The position numbers were made by a program, and so were the translations under genes. From an uncultured Pseudomonadota bacterium (lineage in GTDB: Bacteria; Pseudomonadota; Alphaproteobacteria; RUG11792): a stretch of DNA of 38,543 nt. The stretch spans positions 1 through 38,543 of the forward strand of contig CACXNL010000004.1 of NCBI GenBank assembly GCA_902769055.1. Reading direction: 5' to 3'. This document shows positions 25,319-32,468 of this stretch, piece after piece. The notes beneath the pieces were generated by a model that ran no database searches, had not been told where the DNA came from, and was given only the letters and a program-made list of their open reading frames with translations. Positions within the stretch are counted from its first letter, which is position 1. Each line of letters starts with the position of its first letter.

Positions 25319-26653
25319 ATGGTGTTCTTGAGAAGAAAAAACAAATCTCAATATTCAGATAGCTGCAATAAAGTGTTTAAGTATTGGCGCTTTCGGACTA
25401 TGTATTCGATTATGGTCGGATACGCCGCATTCTACTTAGTGCGCCAGAATTTTTCCATAGCAATACCTGCGATTTGCTCTGATTTACATATAACAAAGTC
25501 TGATATAGGAATTGTGATTTCGATAGCCGCTATTCTTTATGGCATCGGGAAGTGCTTTTTTGGAATGGTCGGGGACAGGTATAGCGCGCGTTACGTTATG
25601 GCGAGCGGACTATTGCTATCAGCATTTGTGAATATTTGCATGGGATTTAGTTCGATTATCCCTATGTTTGCTGTATTCTGGTCGTTAAACTACTGCTTCC
25701 AGTCTATGGGCTGGCCAGCGTGTGCCAAGATGCTCACACATTGGTACAGCCCGACCGAGATAGGGACGAAGTGGACCTTGTGGAATACTTCGCACCAATT
25801 CGGAAGTGCGCTAATAGTTTCGACTGCGCCATATATTTTGATGCACTTCGGATGGCGATATGTTTTCTTTATTCCTGGAATTGCTGCAATATTAGTTGCA
25901 GGATTTGTATTTAATCGGCTACGCAATACTCCAGAGTCGCTGAATTTGCCGTCGGTTGAGAAAATGACCGGTATTGCTTCAGTAGCGCAAAGTGAAAAGT
26001 GGAAACCTGAAGAGGAAGTGCAATTAAGCTATGCAGAAACTCTGAAGTTAGCGCTAGGTAATAAGCTGGTTTGGTACGTCGGGATGGCGAATTTATTTGT
26101 GTATATATGCCGGATGACGTTCCTGAACTGGGGACCTACGTTGCTTTTAGAATCGAAGGGTAGCAGCCTTGCTGGCGCTGGTTTCCAGATGGTCGCATTT
26201 GATATAGCAAGTATGTTTGGCGGACTTTGCGCTGGGTATATCTCAGATAAAGTGTTTAAGGGACGCCGAGGACCAGTCTCGTCGATGTGTATGATAATAT
26301 TGGGATTGTTGGTTTCGATTTTGTGGCTAGTTCCTAAAGATTCGCATGTTATAAGCTCGGTTTGCATGCTGGGTATAGGATTTCTGATTTCAGGTCCTCA
26401 AATTTTGATTGGCGTAGCAGCGGCGGATTTTGCCTCAAAACGAGCAGCAGCAACAGCGTCGGGATTTACCGGCACTTTGGGGTACGCTGGCACGGCTATA
26501 GCAGGCTTTGGCGCCGGGTGGCTTGCAGATAATTGCGGTTGGAACTACGTTTTTCTTGCGACAATGATATCCGCGGGATGTGCTTCACTATTCTTAGCAA
26601 TGACTTGGAATAAACGCTCCAAGGTGCTTTCGGAAGCGGAACGGAAGGCATAA
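25319..26653 (+). CDS. MFS transporter, organophosphate:phosphate antiporter (GlpT/UhpT-like)
   Basis: A 12-helix major-facilitator protein of the OPA family. YLVRQNFSIAIPAICSDLHITKSDIG and GMVGDRYSARYVMASGLLLSAFVNICMG match the N-terminal signature, including the Arg used for phosphate binding and the loop 2-3 motif. A central polar loop (about residues 205-235) and the C-terminal half with GYISDKVFKGRRGPVSSM are present. Relatives exchange glycerol-3-phosphate or hexose phosphates for phosphate, a trait useful inside a host cell; the exact substrate is unknown. GGGAGG lies five bases before the ATG. Length is 444 residues. Confidence 0.88.
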   Translation: MVFLRRKNKSQYSDSCNKVFKYWRFRTMYSIMVGYAAFYLVRQNFSIAIPAICSDLHITKSDIGIVISIAAILYGIGKCFFGMVGDRYSARYVMASGLLLSAFVNICMGFSSIIPMFAVFWSLNYCFQSMGWPACAKMLTHWYSPTEIGTKWTLWNTSHQFGSALIVSTAPYILMHFGWRYVFFIPGIAAILVAGFVFNRLRNTPESLNLPSVEKMTGIASVAQSEKWKPEEEVQLSYAETLKLALGNKLVWYVGMANLFVYICRMTFLNWGPTLLLESKGSSLAGAGFQMVAFDIASMFGGLCAGYISDKVFKGRRGPVSSMCMIILGLLVSILWLVPKDSHVISSVCMLGIGFLISGPQILIGVAAADFASKRAAATASGFTGTLGYAGTAIAGFGAGWLADNCGWNYVFLATMISAGCASLFLAMTWNKRSKVLSEAERKA

Positions 26654-26655
26654 GT

Positions 26656-27894
26656 ATGCCTAAGATACAAACGATTACTTTAGGCTGCAGGTTTAATTTC
26701 TATGAAACTGAAGTAGCAAAATCTATAGTGGAGCGCCTGGAACCTGAAGACAACGTTGTGATAGTCAACACTTGTGCCGTGACCCACGAGGCCGAGCGCC
26801 AGTCAAAGCAGGCGGTGCGCAAAGCCGTACGGGAAAATCCAGGGGCAAAGGTCATAGTAACTGGGTGCGCTGCAACGACTGCGAAGGATTACTTCGATGA
26901 ATTGGATGGAGTAATCGTAATCGAAAATAGTAAGAAAAGTAATCCGAAATCGTATAGTATGATACCGCATAAAGCTCTGAATATATCTTGTAAAAATAAA
27001 ATGGATATAAATGAAAGTGATGAGCTTTTTGCGAATAGAGTTCGCGCGTTCCTACCGATACAAAATGGGTGCAATCACTTCTGCACATATTGCATCGTAC
27101 CGTACACTCGCGGCAGGTCTGTCAGCGTGCCGCTCGACGTTATTATTCGACGAGTGAACCATCTTATATCCATTGGTTTTAAAGAAGTCGTGCTATCCGG
27201 GATAGATATAACGTCGTATAAGTACGAGGATATAGCGCTTGCCGGCGTAATTAAAGGAATATTGACGCTGACTTCCTTAGAACGGCTGCGCATTTCGTCG
27301 CTTGACCCGGCTGGAGTTGATGAAACATTACTCGACATTATTACAAGTGAACCTCGGGTTATGCCGCATTTTCACTTGAGTATTCAATCTGGTGATAATG
27401 ATGTGTTAAAAGCAATGCGCCGGCGACATACCAGGGAGGACGTAATAAAGCTGTGTTCTAGCATCTTGGAAAAGCGTCCTGAAGTCGTATTCGGTAGCGA
27501 CTTTATTGCGGGATTTCCGACGGAAACAGAGGCAATGTTTGAAAGTACACTAAAACTCGTCGATGAGGCGCGTTTGTCATTGCTGCACGTCTTCCCATTT
27601 TCTCCCCGCGCCGGAACCGTGGCTGCGCAGATGATACAATTACCGCGCAAAGCTATTCATGAACGAGCCAAAAGATTACGTGAAGAATCGAAACAAGCAA
27701 AATCAAAACTGCTTCGCTCGATTGTCGGCACACAAATTACCGGAATGGTAGAAAAAACTGAAAACGGCATCGCCTATGGCAAAACAAACTCGTTTATTCC
27801 ATTTACCACACCCTCGCCACTCGAACCACGAACTGTGATAAATGGAACAATTATAGGCGTCGATGACGAATGCCTAAAAATAACCATCACTTAA
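26656..27894 (+). CDS. mtaB: tRNA t6A37 methylthiotransferase, MtaB type
   Basis: A radical-SAM enzyme that adds a methylthio group to t6A37 in tRNA. The N-terminal MTTase domain opens ITLGCRFNFYETE, with further Cys in VNTCAVTHEAE and VTGCAAT giving the first iron-sulphur cluster. The radical-SAM motif is CNHFCTYCIVPYTRGR. A C-terminal TRAM-like segment ends the protein. The LGCRFN start and the lack of MiaB-specific features favour MtaB over MiaB. It begins 2 bases after the transporter stop, hence the same transcript. Length is 412 residues; the last 8 bases overlap the convergent gene. Confidence 0.9.
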   Translation: MPKIQTITLGCRFNFYETEVAKSIVERLEPEDNVVIVNTCAVTHEAERQSKQAVRKAVRENPGAKVIVTGCAATTAKDYFDELDGVIVIENSKKSNPKSYSMIPHKALNISCKNKMDINESDELFANRVRAFLPIQNGCNHFCTYCIVPYTRGRSVSVPLDVIIRRVNHLISIGFKEVVLSGIDITSYKYEDIALAGVIKGILTLTSLERLRISSLDPAGVDETLLDIITSEPRVMPHFHLSIQSGDNDVLKAMRRRHTREDVIKLCSSILEKRPEVVFGSDFIAGFPTETEAMFESTLKLVDEARLSLLHVFPFSPRAGTVAAQMIQLPRKAIHERAKRLREESKQAKSKLLRSIVGTQITGMVEKTENGIAYGKTNSFIPFTTPSPLEPRTVINGTIIGVDDECLKITIT

Positions 27895-28609
27895 ACTCGA
27901 AAAGACCGTTTTCTAGTCTGTATATCTCTCCTCGTAAATAATCGTTCCGTGATTGAATTTCCCCCAGCTGTAAACGCCTTTGCTCGAGCAATTCTCTTAG
28001 CCTGTCATTTTCCTTAGATAACAACTCCGTGTCTCGTACACCCAAAGATAATGGAATGAAAAAACGCCGATTGTTATCGACTTCTAACAAATACTCCATC
28101 TTTAAAACCTGCTCTTGCTGCCTTGCTTCATTTAACTTTTCTTCTAGTTGGAACAAGTTTGAGCGAAGTTCGCTATTTTTTCTCACCATCTTTCCATAAA
28201 TTTCTTGTTCAATCGTCGGCTTCTCAGCTATTATTTCTTTAAGAGTCGCGTACTCCTTTTCAGCATTCTCTATTTGATTTGCAAATGTTTTATTTTTCGT
28301 TATAATATCATTCTTTTCATCATTTACTGATTTTTTTATGCCAAACACATATTTTTTGATATAACCTTTGCTAAACAGATTTGGGGAAACTCCAAAATGT
28401 CCTGTTCTTTCCATATTTTTCAACGACTCTTTATATAAATTCACCTTTTCGTTTAAACGCGTAAACTTTCTATGCAATTCAGTCAACTCTTTCAGGCTAT
28501 TTTTATACTGCTCACAATCCAGAATGCGATTCTGATTTTCGGCACCACTACTCACACAAGCGCCAGCACTAAAGGTACCTAGCAACAACCCGACAAAACA
28601 CCTAACCAT
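27887..28609 (-). CDS. Exported coiled-coil protein of unknown function
   Basis: A short signal sequence (MVRCFVGLLLGTFSAGAC) could be cleaved by signal peptidase I or, less likely, give a lipoprotein: the residues before Cys18 are A-G-A rather than a good lipobox. Nearly all the rest is charged and helical, with heptad-like stretches around residues 35-70, 90-165 and 195-235 (ENDRLRELLEQRRLQL). No catalytic motif is visible. Length is 240 residues. AAGGA precedes the ATG by about 11 bases. The gene converges on mtaB with an 8-base overlap of ends. A cell-envelope structural or secreted role is possible. Confidence 0.65.
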   Translation of the reverse strand: MVRCFVGLLLGTFSAGACVSSGAENQNRILDCEQYKNSLKELTELHRKFTRLNEKVNLYKESLKNMERTGHFGVSPNLFSKGYIKKYVFGIKKSVNDEKNDIITKNKTFANQIENAEKEYATLKEIIAEKPTIEQEIYGKMVRKNSELRSNLFQLEEKLNEARQQEQVLKMEYLLEVDNNRRFFIPLSLGVRDTELLSKENDRLRELLEQRRLQLGEIQSRNDYLRGEIYRLENGLFEFK

Positions 28610-28704
28610 TTTTATAGTGTCCTTATTTCAACCCCATACTCTAATTGTATGATAAGCGATGTGCAACAGAAGGGAAAAAAATATTTCCGCAATATTTTTT
28701 ACAG

Positions 28705-29550
28705 TCACGCAGATGTTGGCAGTACATTTGAGAGCTCTAAAAATTTTTCAGGCGATATATCCTCAGGGCGCGCAGATTGAGGAATATCGCAAATTGATAA
28801 GCAATCCAAAATGCTTTGAGAATACTTTTTTTTGAGTATTGTTGATACCGTCTTTCGTCTATATTGAAAACAAAGCGCTGTTAATTTCTCAAGTTTTGAT
28901 ATATCATGGGGGCGCTCTCGTTTCGGCGTTAATTTGACGACACTGGACTGAACTTCCGGCGGCGGGAAAAATGCAGTACTCGCAACGTCAAAGCATTTTT
29001 CGCAGTCGCATGATATCTGGGATATAACGCTCAATCTTCCATAATTCTTTGTACCAACTTTGGCGTATATTCGGTTGGCTACTTCCTTTTGGAACATCAG
29101 TACCATTGTTTTAATTTGCGTTACTTCCGATAACCAATTCAAAAGTAACTGTGTACCGACATTGTATGGTAAATTTGATATTATAGTAAAGTTTTCATTG
29201 GATAAATCTTGCAATTTTATTTTTAAAGCGTCAGCGTATATAAGTTTTATATCTGCGTTGGTATGCGCTAACAAATTATCATGGAGCGGTTTCAGTGAAA
29301 TATCTTTTTCTATACAAATAATTTTGCGCCTTCCAGCATATTTAATAATTGAACGCGTAAGTCCACAAGGTCCGGCGCCGATTTCAAGTATGTTGCTATC
29401 ATCCAACGGCAGTGCGCAGGATACAATCTTGTCCAACAGAGACGCATCGCACATAAAGTGTTGCCCTAACGACTTCGCTCTGAACCTATTTTTAAGCAGA
29501 TCATATTTCTTTATGACTTGAGCAATAGTTAATTCTAAGTCGTTATCCAT
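28705..29550 (-). CDS. rsmA: 16S rRNA dimethyladenosine transferase (KsgA)
   Basis: Dimethylates the two adjacent adenines near the 3' end of 16S rRNA. The SAM-binding motif I is ILEIGAGPCGLTRSI, preceded by KSLGQHFMCDASLLDKIV; motif IV is ISNLPYNVGTQLL; and the FFPPPEVQSSVVKL stretch is typical. Length from the ATG at 29550 is 281 residues, normal for RsmA. A longer frame to 29640 would run through a strong hairpin and has no family counterpart. AAAGGG lies about ten bases upstream, directly after that hairpin. Confidence 0.93.
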   Translation of the reverse strand: MDNDLELTIAQVIKKYDLLKNRFRAKSLGQHFMCDASLLDKIVSCALPLDDSNILEIGAGPCGLTRSIIKYAGRRKIICIEKDISLKPLHDNLLAHTNADIKLIYADALKIKLQDLSNENFTIISNLPYNVGTQLLLNWLSEVTQIKTMVLMFQKEVANRIYAKVGTKNYGRLSVISQISCDCEKCFDVASTAFFPPPEVQSSVVKLTPKRERPHDISKLEKLTALCFQYRRKTVSTILKKKYSQSILDCLSICDIPQSARPEDISPEKFLELSNVLPTSA

Positions 29551-29566
29551 TGTATAGAGCCCTTTA

Positions 29567-29627
29567 GGGGCGCGATGTGGTATCTTCGCCATTTTACCAC
29601 ATCGCGCCCCGTACTTTGTCGAAGTAC
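29567..29627 (-). promoter_or_regulatory. Double hairpin in the rsmA leader
   Basis: GGGGCGCGATGTGGT (29567-29581) and its perfect reverse complement (29596-29610) form a 15-bp GC-rich stem with a 14-base loop. Next to it GTACTT-TGTCG-AAGTAC (29611-29627) forms a 6-bp stem. Both lie just ahead of the rsmA ribosome-binding site on the minus strand. In an AT-rich genome such a stem is conspicuous. It may be a leader RNA control element or a palindromic repeat. Confidence 0.6.
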
Positions 29628-29800
29628 GCTCACCACTCACTCAATCTAAACGAGTACAAGTGCTCAAAAAGTTCAGCTGGTAAGGAATGTTTTACACAAG
29701 ATATTTTACGACTATTCGCAAAAATTTATAAAAATTTTCTCTTTTAGTAAGTTCCGATTTCAAAAATTTAATTTTTTTTTGAAAAAATCTTAAAAAGCTA

Positions 29801-29830
29801 TTGACAAAAACAACGGGGGGGGGGGAGAAT
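29801..29830 (+). promoter_or_regulatory. Poly-G spacer promoter, copy 2 (11 G)
   Basis: TTGACA (29801-29806), eight bases (AAAACAAC), eleven G (29815-29825) and AGAAT repeat the layout at 9813. With GAGAAT (29825-29830) as -10 the spacer is 18 bases, two longer than in copy 1. TTAAAAAGCTA precedes the -35, matching the other copies. Downstream bases up to the gene also align with copy 1 (CTGTA...GTTGAAAAAGG). Confidence 0.75.
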
Positions 29831-29861
29831 TGCTCTGTAAGTTGAAAAAGGAGTAATAGAA

Positions 29862-30872
29862 ATGGAAACAAAAAATAGAGCTCTGTTGCTAAGTGGCGCA
29901 GTGCTATTCACGGTGATAGGTGGTACGCAGGTAGCTAATGGCGCAGCAGAGATTCATAACATTAACAATATAAACGAGGCAAAATCGTCGCATAATATTA
30001 AAATGCCGGTTTTGAAACATAAAGTTCAGTCCCCGATTAGAGATAAAACTGTTATACAGAATGACATATATAAACTGAGTGAGGCATTTTCAGATGCTAA
30101 TGACCTGAACAAACAGAACGAAATCAAAAAGCAACTGAAAGTGCTCAACAACGAACTGAATGATGCGTGTTCTGCGGGTAGCACCGATGAAGAAAGCAAT
30201 AAAGAGAATGAAGTCGTACCCCAAGGTAACAATGCAGAAGATATATTAGGGGTCAAGTTCCAGACTATGGAATTATTTGATAAAGGCACTATCAACAAAG
30301 ACGAAAAAAATCAGATATTAAAAAAGTTAGACGCTCAGTTAAACGACATCTTCGCACCGCAAAATGACCTAGTCACTATTAAGCAGGACAAAAAACCACA
30401 GACAGAGAATATTCTTGAGAGCAACGTCATAGAAAATAACAAAATTGACAACAAAGCAGAAAATAATGTGATTACTAGTACCGAAAATACAAATAAACAA
30501 GAGGAACTACGTATCTCGGGCAACCAAGATATCAATCGAATTAGCGCTGGCACTTTAGCTAAATTAGTTGGTCTAAAAACGCTAAATGCCACAAAGATTA
30601 GCTTGAGAGGCGTAGCACATGCCACATCAACCGTTGCCAGCAGTGCAGGCGCAGCGATAAGGACTTACGCACCCAGGTTCGGTAGTGCAATAAAGGACTA
30701 TGCCGGCAAAGCATATGCACAGGGAAAAATTTATGCCCCCAGAGTGGGCAACGTGATAAAGAATTGCGCACAGAGAATAGGAAGCACAATCGCAACATAT
30801 GCACCTAGGATCAGAGCCACTATTTGGAACTGGACGAAAACAGCTTGGAACGGCATAAGAGCTAGATTTTAA
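29862..30872 (+). CDS. Secreted Asn/Lys-rich protein with basic tail, poly-G family member 2
   Basis: A paralogue of the protein at 9872. The signal peptide ALLLSGAVLFTVIGGTQVANG matches copy 1 almost position by position, cleaved near residue 27. The middle is low-complexity and helical, with two related coiled-coil units (VIQNDIYKLSEAFSDANDLN...LKVLNNEL and GTINKDEKNQILKKLDAQL). The last ~95 residues are basic and hold a short repeat: TYAPRFGSAIKDYAGKAYA, IYAPRVGNVIKNCAQRIG, TYAPRIRATIWNWTKTAW, all built on YAPR-[FVI]. The protein ends NGIRARF. No enzyme motif is seen. AAAAAGGAG is an excellent ribosome-binding site. Length is 336 residues. It is probably an exported surface protein or effector under on/off or graded control. 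Confidence 0.75.
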   Translation: METKNRALLLSGAVLFTVIGGTQVANGAAEIHNINNINEAKSSHNIKMPVLKHKVQSPIRDKTVIQNDIYKLSEAFSDANDLNKQNEIKKQLKVLNNELNDACSAGSTDEESNKENEVVPQGNNAEDILGVKFQTMELFDKGTINKDEKNQILKKLDAQLNDIFAPQNDLVTIKQDKKPQTENILESNVIENNKIDNKAENNVITSTENTNKQEELRISGNQDINRISAGTLAKLVGLKTLNATKISLRGVAHATSTVASSAGAAIRTYAPRFGSAIKDYAGKAYAQGKIYAPRVGNVIKNCAQRIGSTIATYAPRIRATIWNWTKTAWNGIRARF

Positions 30873-30873
30873 T

Positions 30874-30909
30874 AAAAAACGGGCGACCATGCTCAAAATG
30901 TATGGTCGC
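30874..30909 (-). terminator. Intrinsic terminator on the minus strand
   Basis: GCGACCAT, an 11-base loop and ATGGTCGC are followed on the minus strand by CCG and six T. On the plus strand the hairpin also directly follows the gene ending at 30872 but lacks a T run there. The T run on the minus strand implies a minus-strand transcript coming through 31384-30910. Confidence 0.65.
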
Positions 30910-31384
30910 TATTGCAAAAGAAGTCAGGATTAGAATGTGTGCGCTCAAGTGCTCGACTGCACGAAGGATGCGAACCGGAATGCAACAATGAGCGGACCAG
31001 GTAATTATTTGCAAACGACTGCTTGCCCAACGAGTGCGGGTGCAAGGGGAAACATAGGATAAAAATGGACGGCGACAAAAGATGTCTCCGGGCAACTGAA
31101 ACACACAGAGATCCGCCGAACTACGAATGACGCACGATTATGCGAAATTGAACCCAGCACAAAAAGCTAGCACAACTGGAGGTGCATTCATACACCCGCG
31201 TTTGGATAGGCATGAAGCGTTTGGGGAGTATAAAAAACAATTACACAAAGATGTGATATTGATTATAAAAAGATAGGAATGTTCTACTACGAAATAAACA
31301 AATCTCCCCCCTCAGTGCGCGTCAAAACAGAACGAGATTTTCGAAGTAAATGAACAGCTTAATGTATCACGCGAAAGCCAGCTT
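30910..31384. other. 475 bases without a recognised gene; candidate minus-strand RNA or decayed gene
   Basis: The left part (to about 31230) is richer in G+C than its surroundings. Local hairpins are visible, for example CTTGCCC...GGGTGCAAG (around 31022-31046) and GTGC-tcgact-GCAC (around 30950). The minus strand is closed by an intrinsic terminator at 30874-30909 and opened by tRNA-Pro at 31385, so read-through transcription or an independent small RNA is possible. No long reading frame is convincing; a 49-codon plus-strand frame at 31127-31276 has no ribosome-binding site. I could not match it to RNase P RNA, tmRNA, SRP RNA or 6S RNA by their conserved cores. Confidence 0.3.
31300..31325 (-). 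promoter_or_regulatory. Possible degenerate poly-G promoter
   Basis: On the minus strand TTGACG (31325-31320) is followed by eight bases (CGCACTGA), six G and AGATTT (31305-31300). The spacing of eight bases between -35 and G tract equals the three clear copies. With only six G the spacer would be about 13 bases and probably inactive. No related signal-peptide gene follows, so it may be a relic or coincidence. Confidence 0.25.
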
Positions 31385-31462
31385 TGGTCGGGAAGAGAGG
31401 ATTCGAACCTCCGACCCCTTGCTCCCTAAGCAAGTGCTCTAACCAGGCTGAGCTACTTCCCG
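31385..31462 (-). tRNA. tRNA-Pro, anticodon AGG
   Basis: The minus strand folds as a full 78-base cloverleaf with encoded CCA. The acceptor pair is CGGGAAG/CTTCCCG with discriminator A, the D-arm GCTC...GAGC, the anticodon arm CTTGC-TTAGGGA-GCAAG, and the T-arm GGAGG-TTCGAAT-CCTCT. The first C of the acceptor and AGCCTGGT in the D loop are typical of bacterial tRNA-Pro. The loop TTAGGGA places A at position 34, giving anticodon AGG with G37. A34 is unusual for a bacterial proline tRNA, where TGG, GGG or CGG are expected. Confidence 0.95.
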
Positions 31463-31604
31463 CACTTGTCCTCATAGTACTTTGTCAGGGCATAGAATGT
31501 CAATTTCAGTATATTAAATTAAAATTACTCAGTGTATTTGTGTAATGCCTGAAACAGAGCTACAATACAAAGGGCGCCAAGGATTAGTAAATTGGAGAGT
31601 AAAT

Positions 31605-32024
31605 ATGAGGAGTGAAATTAGCACAGAATATTTGGAGAGGTGTCTAAGGACATTGCACAAATCGTATGAAATGATAAATCAGGTCGAGAAAGGCACCATT
31701 GAATACGAAATGTATAGAAATTCTTTAGTAAAAAGTTTCGAAATGACATTGGAGCAATGCGGGAAACTTTTGAAAAAGAAAATTCTGCCCTTCTTTGCTT
31801 CCAAGAGAGAAGTCGATAAATTACCATTTAAGGACATTTTTAGACACGCATTTAAATATTCACTAATAGATGAATCAGCCGTTGCCAGATGGTTTAAGTA
31901 TCTTGATAACCGAGACAGCACTTCACATGATTATGGGCAAGAGTTTGCTGATGAAACCTTATCCCTCGTTGAAGAATTTATAGTTGATGCACAAAATTTG
32001 AAGCGAATTATTGAGAATGATTAA
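31605..32024 (+). CDS. HEPN-domain toxin, HI0074/HepT-like
   Basis: An all-helical protein of the HI0074 nucleotidyltransferase-substrate-binding family, part of the HEPN superfamily. The R-x4-H motif of HEPN RNases is present as RDSTSH (Arg103, His108), following ARWFKYLDN. The start at 31605 has GGAGAG six to ten bases upstream and gives 139 residues, the normal size; an upstream in-frame ATG at 31545 lacks such a site. The stop overlaps the ATG of the downstream MNT gene (ATGATTAA), the usual coupling in HEPN/MNT toxin-antitoxin pairs. In known pairs the MNT partner neutralises HepT by adding AMP near the R-x4-H motif. Confidence 0.85.
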   Translation: MRSEISTEYLERCLRTLHKSYEMINQVEKGTIEYEMYRNSLVKSFEMTLEQCGKLLKKKILPFFASKREVDKLPFKDIFRHAFKYSLIDESAVARWFKYLDNRDSTSHDYGQEFADETLSLVEEFIVDAQNLKRIIEND

Positions 32025-32320
32025 ACTAAACAGCAAATACACGTCAATGTTAAATCAAATTTTCGATGCTTACTGCAAAAATGCTGAAATTTGGGCTTTA
32101 TGGTAGCAGGGTGAATGGAGATTGTCACGATGGCAGTGACTTAGACCTCGTCGTTATCAATTTCGGAGAGAAAGGCAAAAACTTGGGTGAGCTGAAACAA
32201 CTGATTAACGACAGTGATATTCCAATTCTAGTGGATATATCTGAGTTTGATAAATTGCCACCATCGTTTCAGAATGAAATAAAAAGGAATAGCGAAATTT
32301 TTTATAAGAAATATCAATAA
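32017..32320 (+). pseudogene. MNT-domain nucleotidyltransferase antitoxin, frameshifted
   Basis: The protein carries the minimal nucleotidyltransferase signature GS-x10-DxD in YGSRVNGDCHDGSDLDLVVI. The natural start is the ATG at 32017, overlapping the toxin stop, which reads MIKLNSKYTSMLNQIFDAYC and on to KNAEIW, then hits a stop at 32104. The remainder is in the next frame. Removing one G from GGG at 32093-32095 restores EIWLYGSRVNGD, the expected beta-strand before GS. So there is a one-base insertion: either a sequencing error, a true mutation, or a slippery site. Translation could also restart at the ATG at 32066, giving an 84-residue protein that keeps the active-site motif. Intact length would be about 100 residues. 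Confidence 0.75.
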
Positions 32321-32424
32321 GTATAAAAATGCTAATAGTCAAAAAGCTGGTTTAAAAAATTAAGCCTGTTCTTTGGTCGGAACGTTTGCGGTGTGCAAAA
32401 GATAAAATTCTCTTCAATTTTGTC

Positions 32425-32453
32425 TTAAGTCTCCAAGACGTTTTTGATACAAT
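32425..32453 (+). promoter_or_regulatory. Promoter of dksA-era
   Basis: TTAAGT (32425-32430), a 17-base spacer and TACAAT (32448-32453) lie immediately before GGGAGG and the dksA start. The start site would be close to 32460, leaving a very short leader. Confidence 0.4.
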
Positions 32454-32468
32454 GGGAGGACGACGGGG

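Noticed and set aside
30026-30804. Antisense reading frames opposite the second poly-G family gene
   Set aside because: They mirror the repetitive, Asn/Lys-rich coding strand, have no ribosome-binding sites, and give Ser/Leu-rich translations without family features.
31127-31276. 49-codon plus-strand reading frame in the region right of the second secreted-protein gene
   Set aside because: No ribosome-binding site, no recognised motif, and neighbouring frames look equally coding-like. Kept only as part of the unexplained region.
30910-31384. RNase P RNA, tmRNA, SRP RNA or 6S RNA
   Set aside because: I looked for the RNase P core (GAGGAAAGTCC, ACAGAA), a tmRNA tag ending in ALAA or AVAA and its T-arm, and the SRP GGAAGGAAGCAG core, and found none on either strand.
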